NCBI GenBank assembly: GCA_021927905.1
Contig: BLLK01000047.1
Location: 1,364,001-1,428,000, forward strand
Length of the DNA: 64,000 nt
Reading direction: 5' to 3'
Origin: Chaetoceros tenuissimus
Taxonomy: Eukaryota; Bacillariophyta; Thalassiosirophyceae; Chaetocerotales; Chaetocerotaceae
Shown here: positions 45,264-55,554 of the stretch, piece by piece
How the letters are laid out: each line of letters opens with the position of its first letter
Position numbering within the stretch: the first letter of the stretch is position 1
Position numbers and translations under genes: made by a program
Notes under the pieces: generated by a model
Database searches by the model: none
Told to the model about the DNA's origin: nothing
The model's input: only the letters and a program-made list of their open reading frames with translations

Positions 45264-45734
45264 CTAGAATAAGATATGATACATGAGTATTGGTGGAATA
45301 GAAGACAGAATTCTTATATGAGAAAGATTACAGAGATACTTACCTTCCAAATTGTGTTGAAGTTATTGATTGACTTGGTGCTTGATTTTCGCTGTGATGG
45401 GCTAGTCTGATGGATCTCTCGTGCTTGAATTTGGACTCTCCGTCAAATTTTAGGCTAGAACAAGATATGATACATGAGTATTGGTTGAATAAAAGACTAG
45501 AGACTTGCATAGAAACATTATAGAGAAACTTACCTTCCAAATTGTGTTGAAGTTATTGTTTGACTTGGTGCTTGCTTTTCGCTGTGATGTGCTACTTCGG
45601 CGGCTCTTTCGTGCTTGAATTTGGACTCTCCGTTAAATTTTGGGCTAGATCGAGATATGATACATGAGTATTGGTTGAATGAAAGACTAGAGACTTGCAT
45701 AGAAACATTATAGAGAAACTTACCTTCCAAATTT
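45264..45734 (-). repeat. tandemly duplicated exon-intron units
   Basis: Exons 45344-45454 and 45534-45644 are both 111 bp, phase 2 at both ends, and nearly identical. The last exon begins (45263 downward) with a third copy of the same sequence. Introns 45264-45343, 45455-45533 and 45645-45723 are 79-80 bp and also near-identical, with GTAAG donors and CTAG acceptors. The encoded core is KFDGESKFKHER. Because each exon is 37 codons and phase-symmetric, copy number can change without breaking the frame. Confidence 0.8.
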
Positions 45735-46375
45735 ATTTTATATTGTGTAGATTTTTTACTGTTGATTACAGCACTATATTGAATAAGCACAAGGTGCAAT
45801 TGCTCTTGGGAAGGTTGTGTGTGGCTCAAATTTTGGCTTTTAGCACAAAATGGAAGAAAAATCACCCATTTCCTGATACGGCGAGCGATTGAAAACCAAT
45901 AAAAAGTATAGTCATTGTTATAGTTACGTAGCTAGCTTTATAAAATGAACCTGTTATGTAGCTACGTACAAGCAAGTACCAAATACTAACCCAACACGGT
46001 CAACTGTGAAAAAACGCTGGTAGGGTATATGCATCTGAAAGAATATGGAAAAAGATATGGATCGTAGAGCTGACTGTAGTAGTAGTTAGTCCCATGTTTG
46101 TAAATAGGGATAGCCAAATAATAAAGAGCTAGAACTCAAAATTCCTAACTTCAACTAGAGAGAACATGAGGCCTTTTCTCGACCAGTAGAAATTGTTCCC
46201 GTCATCGACGCAACCTCTTGCAAAGACACATCAAATTGATGTGCGTTTGTTCCCTCTTTCCAGCAAACACCAACCAACCACCTCAATAACCACCAAATTC
46301 CAAAGTCTAATAATACCTTCAGTGGACCTTACTAATCTACACAACATCCACTGGAATCTCAATATCTTTGTTACG

Positions 46376-47250
46376 ATGATTTCAAATTCGGCTAGATCCT
46401 GTCAACCGCTATCAGCAATCTTTGCTGTAATGGTTTTGTCGTTGCTTCTTGTTTGTTCATCGGCATTTTTACCCTCGACTATGAAACAAACACCTACAAA
46501 TGCTTACCGAGCTCTATCTAGACAAAGCACTTCGCTATATGTTTCTGCTTTCCAACAAAACTCAACTATTGCCCTAGGAGATCATGATGATGAGGACAAA
46601 ATTGATATTGCTCTCAAAGGATCGCAGTTGAAGCCGAAACCACTGACCCATGAAGATGGCCCTGTTCGAGCAATTCACTCTATAGATGAGTTCTTGGATG
46701 CTGTTGAAAATACCGAGGAGAATGAACTAGTAATTGTCAAGTAAGTGCAAAGATTGAAATTGTTGAGTTGCATTCTATCAAAGGGGATCCAAATCTCACG
46801 TAATTTTGTTCACCTACCACCTACCATTAAAGGTTTCATGCAAAATTCTGCCGTGTATGTAGTCGAGTCATTCTCAAGTTTAAAAAACTGGCCCACAAAT
46901 ATAAAGAAAATGAGCCAGATGTACCAATCAGATTCATTAGTGTTGAAACAACCGCAAATCCTAAAATTATTGAAAAGCTAGGAGTCAAGAAATTCCCATT
47001 CCTTCAAATTTATAGAAATAGAGAATGTGTTGCTTCCTTCGGGACTGGACCTGCTCATAACTTTGCACCTGTCGTCGGAGGTACAGTGGAACAGAAACTG
47101 CAAATGTCTATTGAAGAGTGGGAGAATTTCAGAACAGAGTTCAAGGATCCGATTGCTGATAATTTGAAAAATCTAGATTTGCTTCGACTTGAGTCAACAA
47201 TGGAACAAGAATATGGCAATGGTGTTGAAGATGATTCCATACGGCCATAG
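46376..47250 (+). CDS. plastid thioredoxin-like protein
   Basis: Exons 46376-46740 and 46833-47250 join in phase 2 to 260 aa. The start is placed at ATG 46376, directly before a signal peptide (FAVMVLSLLLVCSSAF-LPST) with the diatom plastid cleavage motif. The thioredoxin fold spans residues ~115-215. The redox motif is FHAKFCRVCSRV (CRVC instead of CGPC), followed by RFISVETTANPKI and the cis-Pro region KKFPFLQIYRN. The C-terminus is an acidic helix. The altered CxxC suggests a specialised plastid redox role; the target is unknown. The 46079-46375 spacer is its promoter. Confidence 0.8.
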
Positions 47251-47284
47251 GATTATTTTATTTAGCAATTTGATTATGAGTTGT

Positions 47285-48595
47285 TCATTCTTCTGTTCTT
47301 CTTTGCATTTTTTCTAACCCAATACTCTGTAGAAATTTATTCCTTACCTGTGAACAATGAGTATCAGAATACTTCTCAGGATTTTCTTCTTCACTTACTT
47401 CCGTCATGTTCTCGAATCTATGGAGTGATGGGGGATGGGTTGATAGAAAGTCACTCAAATTTCTTCTATCGGTATCAGTTGACTCGTAGATATCACCATT
47501 CTTCTCCAAGTGATGCTCATGCATTTTCTTGAAAGTCAAAGGAGCCCTGCGAGTATCATAACATGCTCTTGCAGCGATCTTCATTCCAGTTTCATCAGCC
47601 TCGAGTTCATGATGTCTACTATAGGATGCTGAAAGTAGCGAATGTAGAAATGATATCATTGCTACAACTCCTACACTCAAGATACCTTCCGTAGGATCCA
47701 AACTAAGAAGAAGAACTTCCATCGTCTTGAGAAATGCCTCTGTGTCAAGCTTCTCACTTCCATGACCATGAATCAAATGCGAAACTTCATGACCCAGAAT
47801 CAAACCCAGTTCATCATCATTTGTAGTAAATGTATTGAGCAATTTAGTGGTCACAAATATTGTACAAGGAAGAAGCTCAGTAACACATGCATTTGGTATT
47901 TCAGATTCCACAAGAATAAAGTGCCATTTAGTCTCTGGAAAACCTGATTGATGATATCCCATTCTTTCCTTTGCTTCATACCACTTTATAAAATCTTCCT
48001 GTTCTTCAACCTCTTCTGGTGTCATTCCTTGTTCCAAATGGTAATTAGATATTTCAAGTAATCTTTCATTCACATATTCCTTTGCACTGTTGACAATTCG
48101 CTGTCCTACAACAGTTATCTTTTTAAGCTGCGCATCTCGAGACGTGTCTTCTGCATATGCAGACTTGAAGGAAGAGTTGACAATATACTGCCCTTCCCGT
48201 GCTATAATTACATTTGCCATATCATCACATCCATAGGACTTGACAACCTGTTGTAAGAGCATCAATTTCTTCTTTTCTGGATTTCGAGCATATTCTGATA
48301 TACCAGAGTTGTAACCTAAGCCAAACACAGACATTACAATAAATGGAATCCGGATGATTTTGAGACCCTTCCCTATCCAAAATATGATGCGTTTCTTTTG
48401 CTGTGTTTCTTCATTTTGATGATGCGTTCGAATACTGCGGCGTGTAATTTGATGAAAATTGAAATGCTTGTTACGAGCTATTCCTGTCTGCCTCAAAGCT
48501 ACAGAATGGAAAGAAGAACGCCTTGTCCTTCCTAGGATCGCAGATGGGCGAAGTGAATGGGCACAGGGCCGAAGTATGTGAATTGAACTCAACAT
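47285..48595 (-). CDS. OMA1: OMA1-type mitochondrial M48 metalloprotease
   Basis: Intronless, 436 aa. The N-terminus is Arg/Ser/His-rich without acids (mitochondrial presequence), followed by one membrane segment (IPFIVMSVFGLGYNSG). The zinc site is HEVSHLIHGH at about residue 270, with the third ligand in ELEADETGMKIAARA. NACVTELLPCTIFVTTKLL before the site and STHPPSLHRFENM after it match M48C/OMA1. OMA1 cleaves OPA1 and other inner-membrane proteins under stress. The stop lies 34 bp from the stop of the convergent thioredoxin-like gene. Confidence 0.85.
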   Translation of the reverse strand: MLSSIHILRPCAHSLRPSAILGRTRRSSFHSVALRQTGIARNKHFNFHQITRRSIRTHHQNEETQQKKRIIFWIGKGLKIIRIPFIVMSVFGLGYNSGISEYARNPEKKKLMLLQQVVKSYGCDDMANVIIAREGQYIVNSSFKSAYAEDTSRDAQLKKITVVGQRIVNSAKEYVNERLLEISNYHLEQGMTPEEVEEQEDFIKWYEAKERMGYHQSGFPETKWHFILVESEIPNACVTELLPCTIFVTTKLLNTFTTNDDELGLILGHEVSHLIHGHGSEKLDTEAFLKTMEVLLLSLDPTEGILSVGVVAMISFLHSLLSASYSRHHELEADETGMKIAARACYDTRRAPLTFKKMHEHHLEKNGDIYESTDTDRRNLSDFLSTHPPSLHRFENMTEVSEEENPEKYSDTHCSQVRNKFLQSIGLEKMQRRTEE

Positions 48596-48952
48596 TATTG
48601 TAATATTCCTTACTTAGTTGTAAAGGAGTGAGGTGCGAAGTATTCAATAGTACCATGTACCACATAGACAGAGACAGAGTGCACAGTGTCTTGTGCAACA
48701 ACAAGTTAGTTAGGTAAGGTACTCCTCCTTCAGCGAAGGGAGTTCAAAATTTGACGGGTGTCCATCACACCATTTTAGACTTATCTCGAATGAGAAGCCC
48801 TTTCTTTTTTTCTTCACATAGAATAATACGACTAATCTGATGAAGATGAACAAGAAGCATGAGCCCATGGTATTACTAATGTCTGATAGAATCTTTGAAC
48901 TAAAACATCATATAGACCGAAAGAAATAAAGTTATTGCCCGTCTCTCAAGAA
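48596..48952. other. divergent promoter region, 357 bp
   Basis: Between OMA1 (minus) and the lamin-tail-like gene (plus). No distinctive motif was recognised. Confidence 0.4.
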
Positions 48953-50240
48953 ATGATGGGGCTGGAAAGGCTTTTTGTACTAGCGGTTGCATGTCTTTTG
49001 TTTGTTTCTTCGCTTTCTACAAGAGTTGCATCTCGCAAATGTGAATATGATGATTGTCACATTGTTCTTGAAGCTGAAATCACAACCAATATGACAGATG
49101 AAGGAGAGAACATCAACATATTCATGAAAATGTGCAATAACCACTCAGACAAACCGTTGATTCGTAATAGCCTCTCAACTTTCTTTGCTATCGAGGAGGA
49201 AGAAACTGGGATCAGAGGGTTACCAAAGGCCTGGGTATTGTAATGAAATGAGCATATCCGTGATAGACCGAAATGATACTTATGAAAGTGGCATCATCCA
49301 AGTAGATGGACACTTAAACCACACTAATTTTGCGATTACACCAGCGCAGAGATGTTATTGTCACTTATCCGTATCTCACAAATCTCAGCAGAACAAAAGT
49401 GAAATATGCGAAGGAGAAGATAATATTAGGTCCTTGAAAATCACAGAGATAGCAGATCCAAGACATGATCGGGATCGATTCATTGAGATTTATTCCGAAA
49501 AATGCCAAAACAAAGTGATCCTTGATGATATCAAAGTTGAACGAGTCCACAGAGAAGGAGAATATAACGAAACAGGTGTCCGAGCAATGAGTTTACGATC
49601 ATTAAAATTTGATGAGAAAGGCTATATTGTCGTATCGTCCACAGAAGAGAATGCGCTTTCAATATATCATATTGATAGAGACTACACTATGGTACTTCCT
49701 GCTTTCTTTTATGGCAACTCGTTCGGCAAGGACTTTTTTCGAATTGTTCAATACAATGCTTCAGATGAAACAGTCATTGAGGAGTTCCAAGTAGAAGAAG
49801 AAGATTTTAGCAAAGGTTGTGCTGTTCGAAATTGCGATTCCAAGGGCGCAAAAAATGCGACTTGGACATTGCAATATGGAAATGTGGAAGATTGCGATCC
49901 ATTTTATTGGTACTGCGCTCCGTCTGAAGAACCTAGTCTAAGCCCATCACAAGATCCCTCTATATCACTAACATCTTTACCGTCATCATTACCTACGACA
50001 AGTCCCTCCTCCAATCAAAGCAGCGAGCCAAGTTTAATTCCTAGCAAAAGTCCTTCTCAATTACCATCATTTCCCCCATCTATTTCTCCTACAATTATTC
50101 CGTCAGTGTCAGCTTCAGAGGCTCCATCAAATTCTCCCACACGAGAACTCAGCGAATATCCTTCTAACTCACCATCTGATCATCCGTCTCAAGAGCCAAC
50201 TTGTTACAAAAACAAGGATAAATACTGTGATAAGTATTGA
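48953..50240 (+). CDS. secreted lamin-tail-like protein with Pro-Ser tail, frame break
   Basis: From ATG 48953, a signal peptide (LFVLAVACLLFVSSLS) leads into a Cys-containing domain that ends in frame 1 at 49243. A second frame, open from 49185, carries the rest: GYQRPGYCNEMSISV, then a lamin-tail-type region (LKITEIADPRHDRDRFIEIY, SLKFDEKGYIVVSS). A Ser/Pro tail of the diatom cell-surface type (PSLSPSQDPS and similar) ends in KDKYCDKY. No intron fits in the overlap. One extra base near 49225 (between GGG and TCAGAGGG) would explain the switch. N-glycosylation sites are frequent. Probably extracellular or cell-wall associated; function unknown. Confidence 0.6.
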
Positions 50241-50670
50241 TCAAAATGATTCTTTATGCAGCGAAACCAAACTTGAACTTTTTAAAATAAACTCGTTTTT
50301 ATTAAAACTAAAACTGAGAATATTTTTCTTAATTCAATATAATTTCTTTCAATGGATCTTTATTGTTACCCTAACCTACCATAACAAAACTCCCAAAGTG
50401 TGATCATTGTAGAGACAGTTAGCAAGCTGTTAGCTCTATTCCATACTATTGTACGTACCTGTTATACTATTGTACATACCTGTATACTAAGTCAGTCTTC
50501 TCATCACTCATCAACTAACTGATCAACTTCTAATAATAAGGTACACCGGTACACCTACCCCTAACGTAAAAGAAGCTGGCTCACATTTTTATTTGCTGAT
50601 GTTTCAATTCAATTGCATACATTTGCGATTTGATCCGAGTCTAATTCAATGAGCTGCATCTATCTACAAT
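50241..50670. other. intergenic, 430 bp, with a 20-bp direct repeat
   Basis: ATACTATTGTACGTACCTGT at 50443-50462 is repeated at 50464-50483 with one difference. Both contain a GTACGTAC/GTACATAC palindrome and lie about 200 bp upstream of the membrane-protein gene. Function unknown. Confidence 0.5.
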
Positions 50671-51699
50671 ATGCCAGTCAAGTTTGAACTTTCCGAGAAG
50701 AATATTTTTCCAATACAGTCATTGGAATTATCAGAACATCCAATATCTCCAACCAGTAGTATTACATCGACATCTAGCCCAAGCAAAAACAAACGAAGCA
50801 TAAGGCGAACAGTCCAAGAGATTGTAGAGAGCAAAGATGAAGACTTTCTACAATCTCCACGACTTTCAGGGTATTTTTTCATGTTTACATCATACATGAT
50901 TTTATTAATTTCTTCCATGAAAGCTCAGAACTCTAAAGAAATTGCTAATCCAAAGTTACCCGTGAATGAATGGAAACAATTGTCATCGGTCTATGGCTCT
51001 GTTTTCTTTATTACCGCATCTATTCTGATCATTGCTGGCCATTTTGATAGATTTCTCATGCCATCCGTATGGAAATTCATTTTAAAGCGAGGTTCAATTG
51101 TAGAGTGTGTGATACTTTCGATGTTCATGACATTTGCTCTATTCTTGGTGTACGCTGGTACATCCTCTACTGGTCTAGGCGGATTTGCTGGATTGAACAG
51201 CAATATTTATTTTTCAAGTTGGATAGGGTTTTCCGCATGTATCTATACCTTTGATTTGTGGCTCAAAGATACACAACAGCCCTCGATTGCTGAATGGCTC
51301 AAAATATTTTCATCCAAAACAAACTTCAATTGGCTCTTTACACTCTTATTTGCAATATTAGCACTGGTATCGCAGATAGATGTCTTTTATGTGGGCAAGA
51401 TGCTTTCAAATCAAACATCCATATTAATGATGTCAGCAAGTGCCGCGACTGTGATTCTATGTTTGTTTGCATTGATTATGAATCGATATTTTCATACTCT
51501 CAAGTGGCATGCTTTCGAAGGAGTCATATCACTTGGCCTTGCTGGGTTTTGGAGTTGGACCGTTTTTACTTTCGTCGGTACTCAGGGCCTCATCAATTCG
51601 CCATCAAATATTTATTTTGCACCGTGGGGGCTCTTTTACTTTAGTATTTCAACATTTACCATGTGGCTGAAGGAAAATATGCCGGATTCACTCAAATAA
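50671..51699 (+). CDS. multi-pass membrane protein, unknown family
   Basis: Intronless, 342 aa, starting with ATG. A polar ~65-residue N-terminus rich in Ser/Thr is followed by about eight hydrophobic helices (for example YFFMFTSYMILLISS, VFFITASILIIAGHF, CVILSMFMTFALFLVYAG, NWLFTLLFAILALVSQIDVF). Two internally similar blocks end in GLNSNIYFSSWIGF and SPSNIYFAPWGLF, so the protein looks like a tandem duplication of a four-helix unit. No transporter signature is recognised. Confidence 0.75.
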   Translation: MPVKFELSEKNIFPIQSLELSEHPISPTSSITSTSSPSKNKRSIRRTVQEIVESKDEDFLQSPRLSGYFFMFTSYMILLISSMKAQNSKEIANPKLPVNEWKQLSSVYGSVFFITASILIIAGHFDRFLMPSVWKFILKRGSIVECVILSMFMTFALFLVYAGTSSTGLGGFAGLNSNIYFSSWIGFSACIYTFDLWLKDTQQPSIAEWLKIFSSKTNFNWLFTLLFAILALVSQIDVFYVGKMLSNQTSILMMSASAATVILCLFALIMNRYFHTLKWHAFEGVISLGLAGFWSWTVFTFVGTQGLINSPSNIYFAPWGLFYFSISTFTMWLKENMPDSLK

Positions 51700-51916
51700 T
51701 GTGTATCATAGATGTACTTAGTAGCAGAAAGTTATTATTGTATATACTATTCTAATTTAAAGCTGTGTCTATTGATGGAATCATTGGAAGACATTCCGTA
51801 AAACATCTCCTTTTACAATTTTGAAGTTGGACTATATCGAACGAGTATACCAGTTTCTGTCTAAGTGTATATAAATAGAGACTTAGATTATAAACACAAT
51901 ACTTGACACATCAATT

Positions 51917-53755
51917 TTACATATTTTCTACCAATTTCTTTCTTTCCTCTTCTTCCCTTTGTACAGCTTTTTTCATATTCTTTTTGATTTTCGCTTTCAT
52001 TCCCTTTACATATCTGATAAACAATTCGCCTTTTATTTCTTTCAATTCCATTGCAGCTTCGAATGTCTTCCAATGATATAGATCGCCTGATAGATTCTGT
52101 TTTGTGGCGATCAGGTCAATTTTGGATGGATCGTCTTTATTCTTTCTAAGGACAAAGGCACCATCAGCTAAGGGTTTCATTGGCATTATTCCCAAATAAA
52201 GTATATAAATGATGACAAGGTAACATGGATGCATGAAAATGAAATATACAAAACATAACCATGACCTAGCAAGTGTCTGCTGAACTTGTACTCGTCCAAA
52301 TCGGAATCTTGTCACCATCTCCTCTGGTCTCTCTCCTGGTATCAGCTCCGCCTCATTCAAAATGAAAATTTCTCCATTGCATTCTCTTTCGATCTTATCC
52401 ATTTTATTCTTGCATGATTCGTATAGAGGTTCATCTGTCTCTGCTAATACATTCATTGCATTGTTTTGATGGACCATCCTTTCTTCTCCAGCCCTATCAG
52501 CAGGACTAAGTAGGGTAGCTTGTTTCTGTGCATATCGTCTAATATTGTCGTATCTGACTATTCCATACGGATCCTCCTTCACAAGAGCGATGCATTGTGG
52601 TTCATGAATTCTAAAATTGAACTTACTTGCTTCCATAATAATCAGATCGTCCACTAGTGAAGCACAATATCCACCACCATTGGGCAAGAGATCAGACGAA
52701 TCCAATTTTGATTTTTGAACTAATACTTGAGCAAGATTCAGATATTTGACTTTGGTCCATTTCTCGAAGTTTGCACACGATTTCATTTTCGCAATGATGA
52801 CAAGCTTGTACTTCTTTCCTTTATACTTGCTAACATTCTTACCATGAATTGTACATTCGAAACGTTTTGCAAATTCGTCTTCATCAATCTTGCCATTTTG
52901 TAATTCTTGAATAGATTTGTACAAGGCAACGGGTAAATCCTGATTTGTCAATGGAGGTGCTTTGTTATATTTCACTTTTGCATTCGGATCATCTTCGAAA
53001 TTGACTTTGACTGTCTTATCTCTCTGTCGTTCAAGAGTGAACTCTCCATCATTCTCTAGAGATTCGTTGTTGAAGGTTTGATAGGCATGGTCATTGAATT
53101 GACTAATATCAAATGGCAGGTTCTCTTGGTCTTCTTCTCTATACATCTTCTCCATGTTTCCACCCCTCTCCATGTGAAGCCAATACAATAGATTATTTTT
53201 CAATGGTTGATCAGGGAGCGGTGGTAACTCTCCTGCTCTGAGCTCATCAATCGTTGCATCTGCTGCTTGTAGTTGAACCCTGGTGGTAGCAAGTTCTGAG
53301 TTTGTGATCGCAAGCTGGTTTTGGAGATCTTGTATCAGTTCATGGAGCCGTGTCTTTTCATTTGAATCAGTAGTTGAACAGTCTTGTGTTGTTGCTTGGC
53401 TTGTTAGAGGTGAGACTTGATCATTCATTGAAGTTGGATGGTAATCCGTCATCGTTTCATCAAGAAGTGAGTCTTGAGAGAGTGATTTAGTATCATTCTT
53501 GGGATTATCAGGATTAGGTACAAGACTCTCGTTTGATAGAGAATTGTCATTGACTTGTCTGTTTTCCTTGTCTAATGTTGGATGTTGACTGAATGCCAGA
53601 AAAGATAGATCTTGCTTCAGGGAGCTGTCATTGATTTGAGCAGTTGACTCGTCTGCCTTTCTCTTTCGATTCAAGAATGAACCGAATGGACTACCCGCAA
53701 ATCGTTGTGTCCGCTGCTTTTTAGCAGAACTTGTGTTCTTACCAAGGCTAAACAT
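51917..53755 (-). CDS. hypothetical protein, coiled coil and one membrane segment
   Basis: Intronless, 612 aa. Residues 1 to ~130 are Ser/Asp/Gln-rich with a basic patch (NRKRKADES). Residues ~130-175 form a coiled coil (LIQDLQNQLAITNSELATTR). Residues ~240-470 are globular (YKLVIIAKMKSCANFEKWTK, GGGYCASLVDDLIIMEASKF, YGIVRYDNIRRYAQKQ). A hydrophobic stretch (WLCFVYFIFMHPCYLVIIYI) near residue 510 might be a transmembrane helix or an unspliced intron, but no good acceptor follows. The C-terminus is a Lys/Glu-rich helix. Family not recognised. Confidence 0.65.
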   Translation of the reverse strand: MFSLGKNTSSAKKQRTQRFAGSPFGSFLNRKRKADESTAQINDSSLKQDLSFLAFSQHPTLDKENRQVNDNSLSNESLVPNPDNPKNDTKSLSQDSLLDETMTDYHPTSMNDQVSPLTSQATTQDCSTTDSNEKTRLHELIQDLQNQLAITNSELATTRVQLQAADATIDELRAGELPPLPDQPLKNNLLYWLHMERGGNMEKMYREEDQENLPFDISQFNDHAYQTFNNESLENDGEFTLERQRDKTVKVNFEDDPNAKVKYNKAPPLTNQDLPVALYKSIQELQNGKIDEDEFAKRFECTIHGKNVSKYKGKKYKLVIIAKMKSCANFEKWTKVKYLNLAQVLVQKSKLDSSDLLPNGGGYCASLVDDLIIMEASKFNFRIHEPQCIALVKEDPYGIVRYDNIRRYAQKQATLLSPADRAGEERMVHQNNAMNVLAETDEPLYESCKNKMDKIERECNGEIFILNEAELIPGERPEEMVTRFRFGRVQVQQTLARSWLCFVYFIFMHPCYLVIIYILYLGIMPMKPLADGAFVLRKNKDDPSKIDLIATKQNLSGDLYHWKTFEAAMELKEIKGELFIRYVKGMKAKIKKNMKKAVQREEEERKKLVENM

Positions 53756-54035
53756 TACGTATGGATCAATTGAAGTTTTGTATGAAGAAACAAAGTGTGG
53801 TTCGGTGATACTAATTCCATTGATTCTATTGCTGTCGGAGGTCTGTGTGCCTGCTTTTTGATTTTGTTCCTGAAAGTGAGAATCCTTTGTGTACGTACTT
53901 AGTCATACTATTCCGTTATTCTTTTCCATTCCTTTCCATTCCTATTCAACTTGTTTTTTAACCGTCACAAAACAATTTTTGATTGAACTCCGCTGTAAAA
54001 GATGTAGTTTGTGAATGTTTAGTTGATTATAATAA

Positions 54036-55410
54036 TTAGAAAGAATTACAAAAAGCTTTGAGTATACCTCTTTTATCTTGTACGACACTTTTCACAGGGT
54101 CAAACCGTTCTTTTACTGGTTGGATGTTACAGTCGTTGCAATTATCAGTATTCACAGATTCAACTTTGCGTTTCTTGGTGGTGGTGTTAGGTTCATATAG
54201 AAACGATCTGTCTTCCAATATTTTGGGACAACGACTAGCTCCCCATGCAACCATATTGAAATCTTCGACGGCTATTCCAACGCTTCTATTCGCTTGAATA
54301 GTTATTGGGATTGCAGTGCAATGAGTCATTACTGCCGCATAGAAGAAGTGGTAGAGATTAGAACAGCATCTCAACGCAACACCTAATCCAGGAATCAAAA
54401 AATGCGCATGAAAGTTGGAATCTGTTTTGGTTTTTCCAAACTGTACAGGACTGTAGCCGCAGTTAGATGGTGCAGGAATACAACCATCACATAGATCAAT
54501 TAATGAACTGATAAATCGTAATTCTTCCTTGAGTGTGACATCGTCTGTATTTTCGTATTCTCTCATGATATCAAATGCATGGCTTGTGAACTCTTTCACT
54601 AGAAAATCTTTGTCGATGTGAATTGAATTCTGAAACCCATCGGTGTTCTCTCCGAATGTCAAGATACTCATGACACAGTGTCTACGAAAATCACTATGAT
54701 TTTGTCCAAGTCCAGCTCTCTCTTTCACTTTCGTTATGAAAAAATCCAACAGTGGATTCAGCATTACCATTGTGTCACTGGCTTGACAAGTCAAACGATT
54801 CAACAGCTTAAAAAAACTTGGTCCATATGTACTATCCCATTCTTGCCTATCCAGTTGGAAATACGGGTTCAAATCTGGAGAAGAACTAAAAAGTATAGAT
54901 TTTGGATAATGATCATTAATCAATGATTTCAAGGATTGACATGACACGAATTCGAAAAAATACTCACTCAGGTTTTGGAATTGCTCTTGCACTCAATTTG
55001 CACCCACCGTAAAAATTACCTCCGGTTGATTCGCATACATCTCGTCCATCACCATAGGTACTACCTCTTGTAAAATTTCGGATACAAGTGTAATCATCTT
55101 CTGTTACTGTATAGATTTTATCATCCACAATAGAGTGAGACAGTACAACGCCGTATCCACGAGAAAACACTTCCCAATGTTCCATTGGTTCCTTGCAGAC
55201 AACTTCTTTTATCACTTTCATTTGCTTTCTTCTTTCATCTACCTTGTAAGTGAACATAAGACCGTTCCTGTACTTGGCTATATCATAACACCGTAGTTTA
55301 AGTTCGTCATGGTCCTCAAGAAAACAATTGAATTCTCCTATGGATGATTTCAAGCTAGTGAAATCTTTTGACTTAGCTTCATTCTTATTTACTTTCGCAT
55401 ATGTTTGCAT
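54036..55410 (-). CDS. unknown protein with possible 2OG-Fe(II) oxygenase-like fold
   Basis: Exons 54968-55410 and 54036-54885 are separated by an 82-bp GT-AG intron in phase 2, giving 430 aa from ATG 55410. The C-terminal half has SIHIDKDFLV, a candidate HxD iron-binding pair. About 100 residues later come LIPGLGVALRCCSNLYHFFY and THCTAIPI, resembling the late beta-strands and distal His of double-stranded beta-helix oxygenases (TET/JBP-like and fungal relatives). This is a structural guess. The tail has a nuclear-type basic patch (TTKKRKVES) and a CNDC motif. The frame is open upstream of the ATG for 48 codons as far as an in-frame TGA shared with the 55555 frame, so the two may be one gene. 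Confidence 0.55.
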
Positions 55411-55554
55411 CCAGTGATTCTGAGATTCGATTTCTCTGACTACCGGGCACCATAACCCAGAATCTTTTTCATTATATTTCAGTAAATGTTTCGGTCCAGC
55501 GATAATGACAATGGTAGTCCCTGCCTTTGCAACACTACCTCGTTTTTGATTTGA

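Larger units (their letters stand above)
42983..46076. mobile_element. 3.1-kb TIR element with hAT-like ends
   Basis: CAGTCAGCTCTACGATCCAT at 42983 has its exact reverse complement ending at 46076; the perfect arm is 24 bp counting the adjacent TA and two inner bases. The outside 8-mers are TAGAAGTA (42975-42982) and TAGTAGTA (46077-46084), 7 of 8 identical, as an aged 8-bp hAT target duplication would be. A CAG start is also usual for hAT. Enclosed are a small frame, an R-SNARE, a transposase-like fragment, three CRE palindromes and an OTU gene with duplicated exons. No intact hAT transposase is seen, so the unit is non-autonomous or has captured genes. Confidence 0.65.

Noticed and set aside
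45530-45865. 111-codon frame covering the first repeated exon of the OTU gene
   Set aside because: It begins from GTG and reads through an intron that has clean splice signals identical to the neighbouring copies. Treated as intron retention by chance.
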